From assembly GCF_964026725.1 (NCBI RefSeq), contig NZ_OZ034691.1:1197050-1261049 (forward strand): a DNA stretch of 64,000 bases, in the 5' to 3' direction. Below are positions 16,896-25,924 of this stretch, piece by piece (the first letter of the stretch is position 1; every line of letters begins with the position of its first letter). Both the position numbers and the translations under genes were made by a program. The notes beneath the pieces were generated by a model, which was not told the origin of the DNA, searched no databases, and worked only from the letters and a program-made list of their open reading frames with translations. This stretch comes from Wolbachia endosymbiont (group B) of Germaria angustata. Its GTDB lineage: Bacteria > Pseudomonadota > Alphaproteobacteria > Rickettsiales > Anaplasmataceae.

Positions 16896-16998
16896 TTAGT
16901 TCATGATAAAAAGAAAGGATCTCTGATACATTTGAGAAATGCAAGTAAATTCTTATGCAAAAATTATTATCAAAAAGTAGAAGTGTCAGAGGCTTTAC

Positions 16999-17634
16999 GT
17001 GCAATTAAATTTATTTAGCAATAATCAAGTTGATTATTGCTGGCAAAACTATATCACCTTAGACGAAAATAAGCACGTATATAACTCAATAGTTAACGAT
17101 TTATCTTGGAAATGCCTGATTCTTTTTGGACCTAACAGCTCTGGAAAAACTCACCTTGCTCATATTTGGCAATCAATAAACAATGCAATTTTTATTAATG
17201 TGAATAATTTTGTAAGCGAAATTAGGTATAGCGATGCGTTTATTTTAGAGGATGTACAAAACATTAAAGATGAGGAAATGTTGTTACATTGTTATAATTA
17301 TATGAAAGAAAATGATAAGAGACTGCTAATCACTTCTTCAATTTCACCAAAAAAGCTTAACTTCAAACTAAGAGATTTAAGCTCCCGAATATTGTCAACT
17401 ACCAGCGTAAAAATTTTGCCTGCAAGCGAGGAATTATTAAGAATTATGCTAATAAAACGATTTTCAGATAAACAGTTAAAAATTGATTTAAAAGTGATTA
17501 ATTATATTCTAGCAAGAATAGAACGTTCTTTCCACAGCATTAATAAAATTATAGAAAAAATAGATAGTGAATCCATAGGATCAAATGTAACCATTCCTTT
17601 TATTAACACTTTATTAAAAAAAAGTGCCAATTGA
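16999..17634 (+). CDS. hda: DnaA-homologous regulator Hda
   Basis: Hda is a DnaA-like AAA+ protein that, bound to the replication clamp, stimulates ATP hydrolysis by DnaA and so limits re-initiation. The protein is 211 residues. It starts (GTG) MQLNLFSNN, whose QLNLF is a canonical beta-clamp-binding motif. Walker A is LFGPNSSGKTHLAHIW (about residues 41-56), a Walker B-like FILEDVQNI lies at about 81-89, and sensor I-like LLITSSISPKKL follows. No DNA-binding domain IV is present, which separates it from DnaA. It follows the PerM-like gene by about 100 bp. Confidence 0.85.
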   Translation: MQLNLFSNNQVDYCWQNYITLDENKHVYNSIVNDLSWKCLILFGPNSSGKTHLAHIWQSINNAIFINVNNFVSEIRYSDAFILEDVQNIKDEEMLLHCYNYMKENDKRLLITSSISPKKLNFKLRDLSSRILSTTSVKILPASEELLRIMLIKRFSDKQLKIDLKVINYILARIERSFHSINKIIEKIDSESIGSNVTIPFINTLLKKSAN

Positions 17635-17845
17635 TTCCTTTTTTTGTAAGGTATTTATTATATATATTAAAAATTTATTAATACCCATACAATAATGAAG
17701 TTGAAATCACTATTTCTTTATGTTAAAGTTATAATAAATACTATGATATAATAAGAATAAACAAATATAGCTAAGGGATATTTTATATGATAGTAAAATT
17801 TACTCTACAGGATGTTTTTTATAGATTCAATGTTATAATTGAAAT

Positions 17846-18016
17846 ATGGTAAAAATAAGATCAAATTTAAAAAAAAGGTTAAAACAAAGGTTTGTAGTAC
17901 TTACTTTATTGATAAATGCTTTGTTTATCTCATATTTTCTTATAAAAAACACAAAAAATACTTTCAATCAAATTATAGTCAAAGAAATAAATATAGGAGC
18001 TGATAATGAAAAATAA
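17846..18016 (+). CDS. Small single-pass membrane protein, unknown
   Basis: A 56-codon frame begins at ATG 17846 and ends at TAA 18014-18016, overlapping the xerD start (18006) in another frame. It encodes a basic N-terminus (MVKIRSNLKKRLKQR), one membrane segment (FVVLTLLINALFISYFLI) and a short tail. The layout (basic tail, one TM, short coil) is like a FtsL/DivIC-type division protein or a septum-located small protein, but there is no diagnostic motif. Overlap with xerD and base composition like its neighbours argue for a real gene. The 211 bp between hda and this frame show nothing else that I recognise. Confidence 0.45.
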   Translation: MVKIRSNLKKRLKQRFVVLTLLINALFISYFLIKNTKNTFNQIIVKEINIGADNEK

Positions 18017-18992
18017 ACAACTACAAAATAAAAAAGAGAATCTTTACATAACGTATTACATAGATACTTTGATTTCCGAAAAATCCTCTACACAAAATAC
18101 TTTGGAAAGTTATCGTTCAGATTTACACCAACTTGAAAAATTTTTATTAGAAGGAGGCACTACCTTAGTTGGTGCAAGTAAAGCTAATATTAAAGATTAT
18201 ATAAACTTTTTACGTACACAAAAGAAATATAAAACTAGCTCTATATCAAGAAAAATATCTGCTATCAAAAATTTCTATAAGTGCCTATTTAATGATGGAA
18301 TAATAGACTTTAATCCAGCACCGGCTAATGATAATGAATTAAGAAATCCAAAGGTTTCCCGTCCTTTGCCTAAGTATTTAAGTGTTCAAGAAATATTTTT
18401 GCTCATGGAAACAGTAAAAAAATCAGCAAGCGGATCGAATAAAAAGATAAGCAGTAAAAGGCTATGTGCAATTTTAGATATCCTTTACTCTTCCGGGATG
18501 CGTATTTCTGAACTAATTAATATGAAGTTATGTGAAGTATCACATTTAGTAAACAGTAACGGTAAAGAAGGCTATATAATAATAAAAGGAAAAAGCGGCA
18601 GAGAAAGGCAAATCTTTTTTAATGAGCAAGCATTGCAAAGCCTTAAAGATTATTTATCAATTCGTGACAATCTGCTCCCTAACAACAAAAAATCTGATTG
18701 GCTATTCCCAGGTGATAAACCTAATAAACCAATTACAAGGCAAAGAGTTGGTCAATTAATAAAGGAATTAGCAAGAAAGTGCGATATTGATGAAAATAAA
18801 ATCTCTCCACATGTGATTAGGCATTCTCTTGCTACCCATCTACTGAATAGTGGAGCAAATATTGTGCTGATACAAAAAATTCTTGGCCATACTAATCTTT
18901 CTACAACGCAAATATATACTCATATTGCTAACGAAAAGTTAAAGGACAAATTAGCTGATTCTCATCCTATTACTCAGATGATCAATAATTAA
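18006..18992 (+). CDS. xerD: Tyrosine recombinase XerD/XerC
   Basis: This site-specific recombinase resolves chromosome dimers at dif. The protein is 328 residues. The N-terminal SAM-like core-binding domain (about 15-105) includes KTSSISRKISAIKNFYK. The catalytic domain carries Arg I in LYSSGMRISELINMKL, a Lys in IIIKGKSGRERQI, the HVIRHSLATHLLNSGANI box (His, Arg), LIQKILGHTNLSTTQIYTH (His and nucleophilic Tyr). All RKHRH/Y residues are present. XerC and XerD are hard to tell apart by eye, so the symbol is tentative. Confidence 0.88.
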   Translation: MKNKQLQNKKENLYITYYIDTLISEKSSTQNTLESYRSDLHQLEKFLLEGGTTLVGASKANIKDYINFLRTQKKYKTSSISRKISAIKNFYKCLFNDGIIDFNPAPANDNELRNPKVSRPLPKYLSVQEIFLLMETVKKSASGSNKKISSKRLCAILDILYSSGMRISELINMKLCEVSHLVNSNGKEGYIIIKGKSGRERQIFFNEQALQSLKDYLSIRDNLLPNNKKSDWLFPGDKPNKPITRQRVGQLIKELARKCDIDENKISPHVIRHSLATHLLNSGANIVLIQKILGHTNLSTTQIYTHIANEKLKDKLADSHPITQMINN

Positions 18993-19042
18993 ACTTATTG
19001 CTTTTAGTTTTGTAGTAAAGTTAAATTCAAATAAGTTTACGT

Positions 19043-19774
19043 GTGTTTGTGATTGCAAGTTTATTGTTTAATTTACTCCTTATATTATGGGAAATATTCT
19101 ATACTTTAATTACTCTCCCTGTAATTTTCTTTCCTGAGTGTGTAATAACCATTTTCCTTGTTTGCTCGGTGAGAGTTGTATTATTCATGTTGCGTTTATT
19201 ATGTGGCATTAAATATGAAGTGAGGGGAATGGAAAACATTCCTAAGCAACCTTTTATAATTGCATCTAAACACCAATCTCCATTTGAAACATTTATTTTT
19301 ATACTACTCTTTAGAAAAGCAGTTTTTATTTTAAAACGTGAATTGAAATGGATTCCATTCATTGGTTTGCATCTCATGGCATTAAAAATGATTTTTATTA
19401 ACCGCTCAGATGGTATTAGTTCTGTGCGTCATATCATGAAATTAGCAAAAGTGTGTATAAAAGAAAATAGAGGCATAATAATATTTCCTGAAGGTACAAG
19501 AACAACTATAAACCAAAATATAAAATATCAATCGGGTATTGCTGCTTTATATAGCGTATTATCTGTTCCTGTGTTACCGATTGCTTTAAACACTGGTTTG
19601 TTTTGGCCAAAAAGCATACTTTCTCTGAGAAAGAATCCTGGAAAGGCGGTAATAGAAATATTACCTCCCATATATCCTGGGTTAAACAAAAATGAATTCT
19701 TGCAAAGTTTAGAAAAAATCATTGAAGAAAGAAGTAGTAGATTAATTGCAGAAAAAACTGATATTGCAAATTAA
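19043..19774 (+). CDS. plsC: 1-acyl-sn-glycerol-3-phosphate acyltransferase
   Basis: PlsC acylates lysophosphatidic acid to phosphatidic acid in membrane lipid synthesis. The 243-residue protein has a hydrophobic N-terminus (residues about 1-55, two membrane segments), acyltransferase motif I as ASKHQSPFETF (about 75-85), motif II around FINRSDG (about 118-124), motif III IIIFPEGTRTTINQ (about 147-160) and motif IV with VPVLPIALNTG. Motif I reads H-x4-E where most PlsC have H-x4-D, a conservative change of the catalytic Asp. The start is GTG at 19043. It sits 51 bp after xerD. Confidence 0.85.
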   Translation: MFVIASLLFNLLLILWEIFYTLITLPVIFFPECVITIFLVCSVRVVLFMLRLLCGIKYEVRGMENIPKQPFIIASKHQSPFETFIFILLFRKAVFILKRELKWIPFIGLHLMALKMIFINRSDGISSVRHIMKLAKVCIKENRGIIIFPEGTRTTINQNIKYQSGIAALYSVLSVPVLPIALNTGLFWPKSILSLRKNPGKAVIEILPPIYPGLNKNEFLQSLEKIIEERSSRLIAEKTDIAN

Positions 19775-19817
19775 CAAAAAAACTTTATAATTAAAAGAAA
19801 AGTACAGGTATTAATAT

Positions 19818-20087
19818 ATGGCAAATCATAAGAGTGCTAAAAAAATGATGAAGGTAATAGCAAAGCGTACTTTAGTAAATAAGATGCGAAAAAGCAAAAC
19901 TCGTACTGCTATTAGAAAATTGGTTGATATAATCAAGTCTGGTGATAAAGAGAATGTTGTCTTGGCATTTCGGAATGCTGAATCCAATTTACACAAATGT
20001 GTAAATAAAGGTGTCATTCATAGTAATACCGCTGCGCGTAAAATAAGTCGCTTAAATGCAAAAGTAAAAGCATTGATGACCGCTTAA
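19818..20087 (+). CDS. rpsT: 30S ribosomal protein S20
   Basis: S20 is a primary binding protein of 16S rRNA in the small subunit body. The 89-residue, strongly basic protein is nearly all helical and begins MANHKSAKKMMKVIAKRTLVN. Family features are the NxSAxKR-like start (NHKSAKK) and the conserved Lys/Arg-rich helix SKTRTAIRKLV. It ends KISRLNAKVKALM. Length and composition match S20. It is preceded by plsC and followed by citrate synthase. Confidence 0.95.
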   Translation: MANHKSAKKMMKVIAKRTLVNKMRKSKTRTAIRKLVDIIKSGDKENVVLAFRNAESNLHKCVNKGVIHSNTAARKISRLNAKVKALMTA

Positions 20088-20167
20088 TACGGTTAATGTA
20101 AAGTTAGCTGTATTAATATATACTCTTCAGTTTGTATATTCTGTATAAAATTTAAGTAGCTCAAGTG

Positions 20168-21409
20168 ATGGATAAAAAAGCATTATTGGAACTAAGTAAT
20201 GGGTCAAAAATTGATCTGCCCGTATTAAGTGGAACAGTAGGTCCTGATGTGTTAAATATTAAGGACTTATATAAGAAGACAGGATTATTCACTTACGATC
20301 CAGGGTTTGTTTCTACAGCTTCATGCTCTTCTACAATTACATTCATTGATGGAGATGAAGGAGTTCTTAAATATAGGGGCCATAATATAGCTGATTTGGC
20401 AGAGAATAATAATTTTACTGCTGTGATTTATTTATTGCTCTATGGTGAATTACCCAGTTCAGAGCAACACAAAAAATTTCTTCTCAAAATACAAGAATCA
20501 TCCAAAGTATCAGAGCAAGTTACAAATGTAATCAAAGCATTTCCAAAAACTGCTCACCCTATGTCGATTTTAGTTGCATGTTTTGCAAATTTGTCAGCGT
20601 CTTACCATGAAATGCATGGCAAAAATGTCAATGGTGAAGATTTAGATTTTGGAATTTCTGCAATAGCAAAAGTTCCTGCAATTGTTGCAATGATTTATAG
20701 ACATATCAACAATCAGGAATTCATAAATGCTAATAATAAATTAAGTTATAGTGAGAATTTCTTAAATATGATATTTGGCAGTGCTGTTAATAATACCCTT
20801 TTTGTAAAAGCTCTGGATAAAATATTTACTCTCCATGCTGATCATGAACAGAATGCTTCTACAGCAGCTGTCAGATTGGTAGGGTCAGCTGGTTCTAATC
20901 TATTTGCAAGCCTGTCTGCAGGAGTTGCTACACTTTGGGGTCCAGCACACGGTGGAGCTAATGAGGCAGTTATAAATATGCTAAAAGAGATAGAGCAAAG
21001 TGGAGATGTAGATAGATTCATTGAGAAAGCTAAAGATGATAAAGATCCATTTAAGCTAATGGGATTTGGACATCGTGTTTATAAAAACTATGATCCGCGC
21101 GCGCTTATATTAAAGGATGCTTGTCATGAGATTTTAAGCAAACTAGAGCAAAACAATAAATTACTTGAAATTGCAAAAAAACTTGAAGAAATAGCTTTAA
21201 AGGATGAGTATTTTATTACACGTAAGTTATATCCAAATGTTGATTTTTATTCAGGTATAATAATGAATGCTATTGGTATCCCTTCAAGTATGTTTACACC
21301 CATTTTTGCACTTGCAAGAACCACTGGGTGGGTTGCCCAGTGGTATGAAATGATAAACGATAAAGAAACCAAGATTTGTAGGCCAAGGCAGCTATACCTT
21401 GGCAAATAA
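20168..21409 (+). CDS. gltA: Citrate synthase
   Basis: Citrate synthase condenses acetyl-CoA and oxaloacetate, the first TCA step, a key carbon entry in Wolbachia. The 413-residue protein (from ATG 20168; a GTG lies one codon earlier) is the long type II form of Gram-negative bacteria. Catalytic elements are LHADHEQNASTAAVRLVGS (first His), GFGHRVYKNYDPRA (second His) and KLYPNVDFYSGI (Asp). WGPAHGGANEAVI is the substrate pocket loop. The N-terminal beta domain present in type II enzymes covers residues 1-45. About 78 bp after rpsT. Confidence 0.97.
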   Translation: MDKKALLELSNGSKIDLPVLSGTVGPDVLNIKDLYKKTGLFTYDPGFVSTASCSSTITFIDGDEGVLKYRGHNIADLAENNNFTAVIYLLLYGELPSSEQHKKFLLKIQESSKVSEQVTNVIKAFPKTAHPMSILVACFANLSASYHEMHGKNVNGEDLDFGISAIAKVPAIVAMIYRHINNQEFINANNKLSYSENFLNMIFGSAVNNTLFVKALDKIFTLHADHEQNASTAAVRLVGSAGSNLFASLSAGVATLWGPAHGGANEAVINMLKEIEQSGDVDRFIEKAKDDKDPFKLMGFGHRVYKNYDPRALILKDACHEILSKLEQNNKLLEIAKKLEEIALKDEYFITRKLYPNVDFYSGIIMNAIGIPSSMFTPIFALARTTGWVAQWYEMINDKETKICRPRQLYLGK

Positions 21410-21453
21410 ACTTTCATTCACAATTCGTCCTCAAATAGTCTAATTTTCTTTAG

Positions 21454-22905
21454 CTATAAAATACAACTAGTTGATGTACGCTTTTTTGAAGAAGATTGGT
21501 CAGGCTGTGATATAGAAGGTTGGTTAAATGTTGTTTTGGGCTTATTAAAAGAAGATCGTGCTGAAGAAGGGCCAAAGCCACTATCTTTAGCCGAAGCATC
21601 ATCCCCACCTTTACCTTCACCATAGTAGTCGGTCCCAAGGAATTTGCTTGAGTTTTTAGCATGTGATTTACCTATAACTGAATTCCTAGGTGAATCACCA
21701 AAACCACTATCTGTACTTGATCTATCCGTCTCTACTTTTTTTTCAGAAGGGGCAAGAGTTTGTGGTTTCATAGCTGGCACACGCGCAGGATCAATGGACA
21801 GTTTATAGTCCTCATTGATTACAGAGCTCTCTATTACTTTATTCATCACGCAGTCAGAAATGTCTGGGTTAGCAAAATCTATTCCGTACAATCCTTTACT
21901 ATTACTATCCAATAGAGATTTCTGCGAAGTATAAGCTTCAACATTATTTAATACATCCATACCAAACATATTATTAACGTGATTCACTTCTTCTCTTGTT
22001 AAATATCTATTACCATTACTACCACTTACAATAGGAATTAAAACTGAATCTTCATTACTTCCCAAGTAAGAACTACGCACCATAAAATCAACTTGTATGT
22101 TTGCTTTACGAAACAAATCAACTACTGTAAACTTTAGAATCTTATGTATTTTATCCTCGGTATTTGGAGTATCAAAACAACGGCATGTCAGAGATACTAT
22201 ATGCTTTACTATGTCTTTAACAAGCTTAGGATTATCAAAAATGCTTTTCTTTAGATATACATAATTTCCTTTCTCTTGTAAAAAATCCTTAGTTTTTTTA
22301 GGACCATTTTCATAACCTTTTATCCTCGATGAAAGCAAATTTACAAAAGAACGTTGCAAATTTCTATCAACACACTCCGCACCATATAGATAAGATCCCT
22401 TATTAAAGACTTTATCAATTATATTATAATCTACATGATTTTCTATCTCCTCCTCTATATCATCTGATAGATCCTCACAACCTAGTTCCGATTTTTTGTC
22501 TTCTTTTTCTTGCTCTTTAATAAGATCTGTTGCAAATCGCGCAATTTCATTAGCTAGCAAAAACTTTAGATTAGAAACTACCTCTTTCCTAATTGGCACC
22601 AAAAATTTATTATCTTCAGCCCATTTCCCTTGATCAAAGTTAAAAGGAAAAAACTTTGTATAAAAATTATCATCAAGAATACTTTCATCCGGACAAAATC
22701 TTTCTATTACTTTTTCTTTCACACTTTTCAAGTACTCCTTGCGCTGATTAATAGTCATATTTTTATCAAACAAGATAACAATATGATTTTCTTTGGAAGA
22801 AAAAGTACCGTCTACAGTACAATTAGTAAAAACATCATCACTAAAACGAAGAATACTATTAAATGCTTTTACTAATTCTCGATTTATTTCACTTTTATTA
22901 GGCAT
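21454..22905 (-). CDS. Hypothetical lineage-restricted protein, Ser-rich C-terminal tail
   Basis: This 483-residue protein matches no family I recognise. The first ~340 residues are mixed helical, with a charged stretch EQEKEDKKSELGCEDLSDDI. The final ~100 residues are a disordered Ser/Thr/Gly-rich tail with a near-repeat: DSGFGDSPRNS and DSGFGPSSARSS. The C-terminus is KKRTSTSCIL. No transmembrane segment or signal peptide is visible. It is on the minus strand, 29 bp downstream of a 60-residue gene, and both look like a two-gene unit between gltA and a repeat-rich stretch. Low-complexity tails with short linear motifs are typical of secreted proteins of intracellular bacteria, but nothing here proves secretion. 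Confidence 0.6.
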   Translation of the reverse strand: MPNKSEINRELVKAFNSILRFSDDVFTNCTVDGTFSSKENHIVILFDKNMTINQRKEYLKSVKEKVIERFCPDESILDDNFYTKFFPFNFDQGKWAEDNKFLVPIRKEVVSNLKFLLANEIARFATDLIKEQEKEDKKSELGCEDLSDDIEEEIENHVDYNIIDKVFNKGSYLYGAECVDRNLQRSFVNLLSSRIKGYENGPKKTKDFLQEKGNYVYLKKSIFDNPKLVKDIVKHIVSLTCRCFDTPNTEDKIHKILKFTVVDLFRKANIQVDFMVRSSYLGSNEDSVLIPIVSGSNGNRYLTREEVNHVNNMFGMDVLNNVEAYTSQKSLLDSNSKGLYGIDFANPDISDCVMNKVIESSVINEDYKLSIDPARVPAMKPQTLAPSEKKVETDRSSTDSGFGDSPRNSVIGKSHAKNSSKFLGTDYYGEGKGGDDASAKDSGFGPSSARSSFNKPKTTFNQPSISQPDQSSSKKRTSTSCIL

Positions 22906-22934
22906 AACACTACCTCTCTAATTGACCAACATAA

Positions 22935-23117
22935 TTACTTACCACTCCTACTGGTGCCCTGACCACTAGATTGATTTTTCTTTCTTTCCTCTTCACGTCT
23001 AATCATATCTCTAAAATCATCTATTTTTTTTGGATCTATTTTGCTCAGATCAACCCTTCCTCCTCCTGGAGCAGTATTATCAAATACTCTTTTGCCTGAA
23101 TCATTGTTACCATGCAT
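22935..23117 (-). CDS. Small charged hypothetical protein
   Basis: A 60-residue frame upstream of, and co-directional with, the 483-residue gene (29 bp gap). It reads MHGNNDSGKRVFDNTAPGGG, then an Asp/Lys/Arg/Glu-rich helix (KKIDDFRDMIRREEERKKN), then a Gly/Ser tail. The composition is very hydrophilic with no membrane segment or known motif. It could be a leader protein, a partner of the downstream protein, or a remnant. I see no clear ribosome site. The palindromic repeat block lies about 100 bp upstream, so this gene may be recent or degraded. Confidence 0.4.
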   Translation of the reverse strand: MHGNNDSGKRVFDNTAPGGGRVDLSKIDPKKIDDFRDMIRREEERKKNQSSGQGTSRSGK

Positions 23118-23204
23118 ATCAACCTCTAAATTATTATGTAATGAGTATATTAAGAATCAATTATCAGCACAAGCAGTTTTTTAACATAAATTTTATTCAC
23201 CATT

Positions 23205-23375
23205 TTTATACTCCTAGACCCCAATGTCAAGCATACAACTATACGAACATTGTGACAATTTCCGTAGCAAACGGTGTCATTCAAGTAGCTGACACTGGGA
23301 TGATAAGAGAGAGACCTACGCTGGAATGACAATGGAGGGGCTACTTGCATGACACCCTTTTAAAATTGGCATGAC
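23205..23375. repeat. Degenerate Wolbachia-type short palindromic repeats
   Basis: This stretch holds fragments of one repeat family: GTGTCATTCAAGTAGCTGACA, ACTGGGATGATAAG, ACGCTGGAATGACAA and GCTACTTGCATGACACC. The same words recur at 38692-38722 (inside birA), 48211-48286 and 52060-52310. All share a TGTCAT(T/C)CCAG/CTGG(A/G)ATGACA pattern that forms hairpins. Here the copy is decayed. The 320-bp gap between the 60- and 408-residue genes consists mostly of this. Confidence 0.7.
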
Positions 23376-23440
23376 AAAAAGATGAGCAGCACACACTAAA
23401 AAAAAGCACTCCAAAATCACACGCAAATTAAAGAGAACCT

Positions 23441-24667
23441 TTACACACCTCTCTCTTTGACTGAAGAAGCATGGTTTTCAACTCTCACATCATCAGTTAA
23501 TCCTCCTGGCAATTCCATAGAAGCATTAGACTTTTGCTGATCACTAAGCTTTCTCTCGCAGGAAGATCTATTTGGCTTTTCTTTCTTTGTTCTCATTGTA
23601 TCAACACCACATTTTTGTCTTCTAACTCTCCTGCGTTCCTTTTGCTGTGGAGCAGGTGGGCACACAACTAATTTTGGTTTTTCAGTTTTCTCTTCTTTTG
23701 CTTCTTTCTTTTCTTTATTCATTTTTTCCAGTTTTGGTACTTCACTATTTTTGTGACTTATAACAGGTTTAGGTAGAGTGTCTACTAATTTTTCTACAGG
23801 CTTTGGTAAAATAGCACGTTCTTGCTTATTCAGAGTGATTGGCATTGGAACTTGAGATGAAAAATTAAAGAGGTGAACTGGCGCGACTTCATTCACTTTT
23901 GTTTCTATTTCTTGACGAACTTCTTTTGATTCTGCTTTTTTGTCTTCCTTTTCCTCAGTTACATCTTGCTCTACTACTGCTGCTAAATCAACTGCAAAAA
24001 TTTCTGCAAACATTGCAATGACTGAGCCCACGAGAAAAGTTTGAAGCTTCAATTTTAAATTTTGCAACGCTTGCAAACGTTCGAGTATTGCTATTTCCTC
24101 TTCCGGAGATAACCCACCACTGAGTAATTTCTCCTGCAATTCTTTTATCTCTTTGTCTAGCCTTTTATCCCAACTTAAGTCTAAATCTTTTTTGAAGATC
24201 TTTTTAACTAATTCCTTAAGCTTATCACGCAAAAACTTAATTATCGAAAGAAGCAGATTTTTCTCTTTCTTCTCCTTGAGCATTTTGTAGACTTCCGGAT
24301 CTACATTTACTTCAAAAAGATTAAAGAGGGATTCAAAGAAATTTGCGAATACCCCTTGATTATCATCAGTAAAGTAATCCTCATTATCTTGTATCTGTAG
24401 CTCTACTTGAGATAATGTTTCATCAATGCAACTCGCAGCCTGACGCTCAAGCTCTATTCCCTTGAGCTCAGCTTTCCTAGCAAGCTCCTCCATGAATCCT
24501 TTTAATTCATTGAGCTTCTGCTCTGCAGAGAGATCTTGCTCCCTGATTCGATTAATGAAGATTGAGCTACCGTCCTCTTCGTTGTTATTGATTAAAAAAT
24601 TTTTCATTGCTTTTTCTCCATTAATTGAATTACTGTTTCTATAATTGTTTGGAAAACTTTTTACCAT
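23441..24667 (-). CDS. Hypothetical protein with coiled coils, a hydrophobic segment and a Lys-rich tail
   Basis: The 408-residue protein matches no family I know. Residues about 40-110 form acidic helices (ELKGFMEELARKAELKGIE), residues about 120-210 are a long heptad-like coil (LRDKLKELVKKIFKKDL; LDKEIKELQEKLL), a hydrophobic stretch follows (FLVGSVIAMFAEIFAVDLAAV, about 214-234), and the rest is charged, Pro/Lys/Glu-rich and probably disordered. The first Met (24667) or the Met at residue 21 (24607) could be the start. It is preceded by a strong palindrome and a 270-bp intergenic stretch, so it is likely transcribed alone. A membrane-linked or secreted factor is possible. Confidence 0.55.
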   Translation of the reverse strand: MVKSFPNNYRNSNSINGEKAMKNFLINNNEEDGSSIFINRIREQDLSAEQKLNELKGFMEELARKAELKGIELERQAASCIDETLSQVELQIQDNEDYFTDDNQGVFANFFESLFNLFEVNVDPEVYKMLKEKKEKNLLLSIIKFLRDKLKELVKKIFKKDLDLSWDKRLDKEIKELQEKLLSGGLSPEEEIAILERLQALQNLKLKLQTFLVGSVIAMFAEIFAVDLAAVVEQDVTEEKEDKKAESKEVRQEIETKVNEVAPVHLFNFSSQVPMPITLNKQERAILPKPVEKLVDTLPKPVISHKNSEVPKLEKMNKEKKEAKEEKTEKPKLVVCPPAPQQKERRRVRRQKCGVDTMRTKKEKPNRSSCERKLSDQQKSNASMELPGGLTDDVRVENHASSVKERGV

Positions 24668-24737
24668 CTTATCTTAAGTCTATAAAATACAATAACTCAA
24701 TCTTACAATATGAAGTATTTAATAAGTATTAATCTTA

Positions 24738-24766
24738 AAAAATGTCAATAAGTTATTGACATTTTT
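24738..24766. terminator. Perfect palindrome downstream of ruvB
   Basis: AAAAATGTCAATAA (24738-24751), one G, and TTATTGACATTTTT (24753-24766) form a perfect 14-bp inverted repeat with T runs at either end. On the minus strand it lies about 170 nt after the ruvB stop, consistent with an intrinsic terminator for ruvAB. It also sits about 70 nt upstream of the 408-residue gene, so a regulatory site is possible. The other intergenic sequence here (24668-24934) is AT-rich and otherwise featureless. Confidence 0.65.
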
Positions 24767-24934
24767 ACATTTATAATATATGCAGCCTAGCATATATTAC
24801 GTAATTTTTCAAGAACATATTCACTATAACAGAAGACTTTCTTATTTACCTCTAAAACACCTGCAAATCATATAATAAGAGAATATTATAATGTTAGTGT
24901 AATACTATACAATGCACTAAAATATATTATAATA

Positions 24935-25924
24935 CTAGCATACTATTGAATTGATACTGAGATATTCCTTTGCTTGATCAGTTAAAACACGTCCTCTTGG
25001 TGTGCGCTTTACGAAACTGACCTTGATTAAATAAGGTTCTACTGTTTCTTCAATATTGCCAACATCTTCAGATAGTGCAATAGATATGGTGTCAATTCCA
25101 ACAGGTCCTGAGGTGTTAAACAAAAATCTCAGATAATCCATATCTAATTTATTTAGTCCCATTTTATCTATACCCAATTTTGATAGTGCAGAACCGGCAA
25201 TTTCACAGGTAATTTTTTTATCATCTTTTACTTCAACAAAATCTCTTATTCTTCTGAGTAATCTCAAAGCAATTCTTGGAGTACCACGGGCGCGGCAGGC
25301 AATTTCCTGCACAGCATCCTTTTCGATTTCAGCACAAAGAACTCTTGCACCTCTTTTTATAATATCAACCAGTTCCTCAAAAGAATAAAACTCAAGATGC
25401 AGGGGAATACCAAAACGATCCCTCAGCGGTGCAGAAAGCAGTCCAAGCCGTGTTGTTGCTCCAATCAGTGTAAATGGTGGTAAATCTATTCTTAAAGTTC
25501 TGGTAGATGGGCCCTCACCTACTAGTATATCTAGGCAAAAATCTTCCATAGCAGTATATAAAACTTCCTCAATGCTACGATTTAATCTATGGATCTCATC
25601 GATAAATAGAACATCTTTTGCATTTAAAGTAGTGAGCACTGCAGCTAAGTCCCCAGCTTTACTAAGCAATGGACCAGAAGTTGCACGAAAGCTCACCCTT
25701 AATTCCTTAGAGACAATTTGTGCTAAAGTTGTTTTACCAAGCCCTGGAGGACCATAGAGCAATACATGATCCAAAGCTTCAGCTCTCGTCTGTGCAGCAT
25801 TTATAAACACTTTTAAATTTTGTATTAAGTCTTTTTGCCCGACAAAATCATCAAGTTGCTCAGGCCTAATATTTAAATTACGTACATCTTCAGAGTATTC
25901 CTTACTACATGATATTGACTTCAT
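24935..25924 (-). CDS. ruvB: Holliday junction branch-migration ATPase RuvB
   Basis: RuvB is the hexameric AAA+ motor that, with RuvA, drives branch migration of Holliday junctions. The 329-residue protein has the family N-terminus [18 protein letters not shown] (about 20-37), Walker [18 protein letters not shown] (about 53-69), Walker [13 protein letters not shown] (about 104-115), sensor [21 protein letters not shown] and a C-terminal winged helix with [15 protein letters not shown] and RTPRGR. It overlaps ruvA by 4 nt. A palindromic terminator follows. The frame is complete. Confidence 0.97.
   Translation of the reverse strand: MKSISCSKEYSEDVRNLNIRPEQLDDFVGQKDLIQNLKVFINAAQTRAEALDHVLLYGPPGLGKTTLAQIVSKELRVSFRATSGPLLSKAGDLAAVLTTLNAKDVLFIDEIHRLNRSIEEVLYTAMEDFCLDILVGEGPSTRTLRIDLPPFTLIGATTRLGLLSAPLRDRFGIPLHLEFYSFEELVDIIKRGARVLCAEIEKDAVQEIACRARGTPRIALRLLRRIRDFVEVKDDKKITCEIAGSALSKLGIDKMGLNKLDMDYLRFLFNTSGPVGIDTISIALSEDVGNIEETVEPYLIKVSFVKRTPRGRVLTDQAKEYLSINSIVC

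Noticed and set aside
21454..21500. CaaX prenylation box at the end of the 483-residue protein
   Set aside because: The last residues are TSCIL, so the Cys is third from the end, one position off a CaaX box. The basic run before it is probably coincidence.
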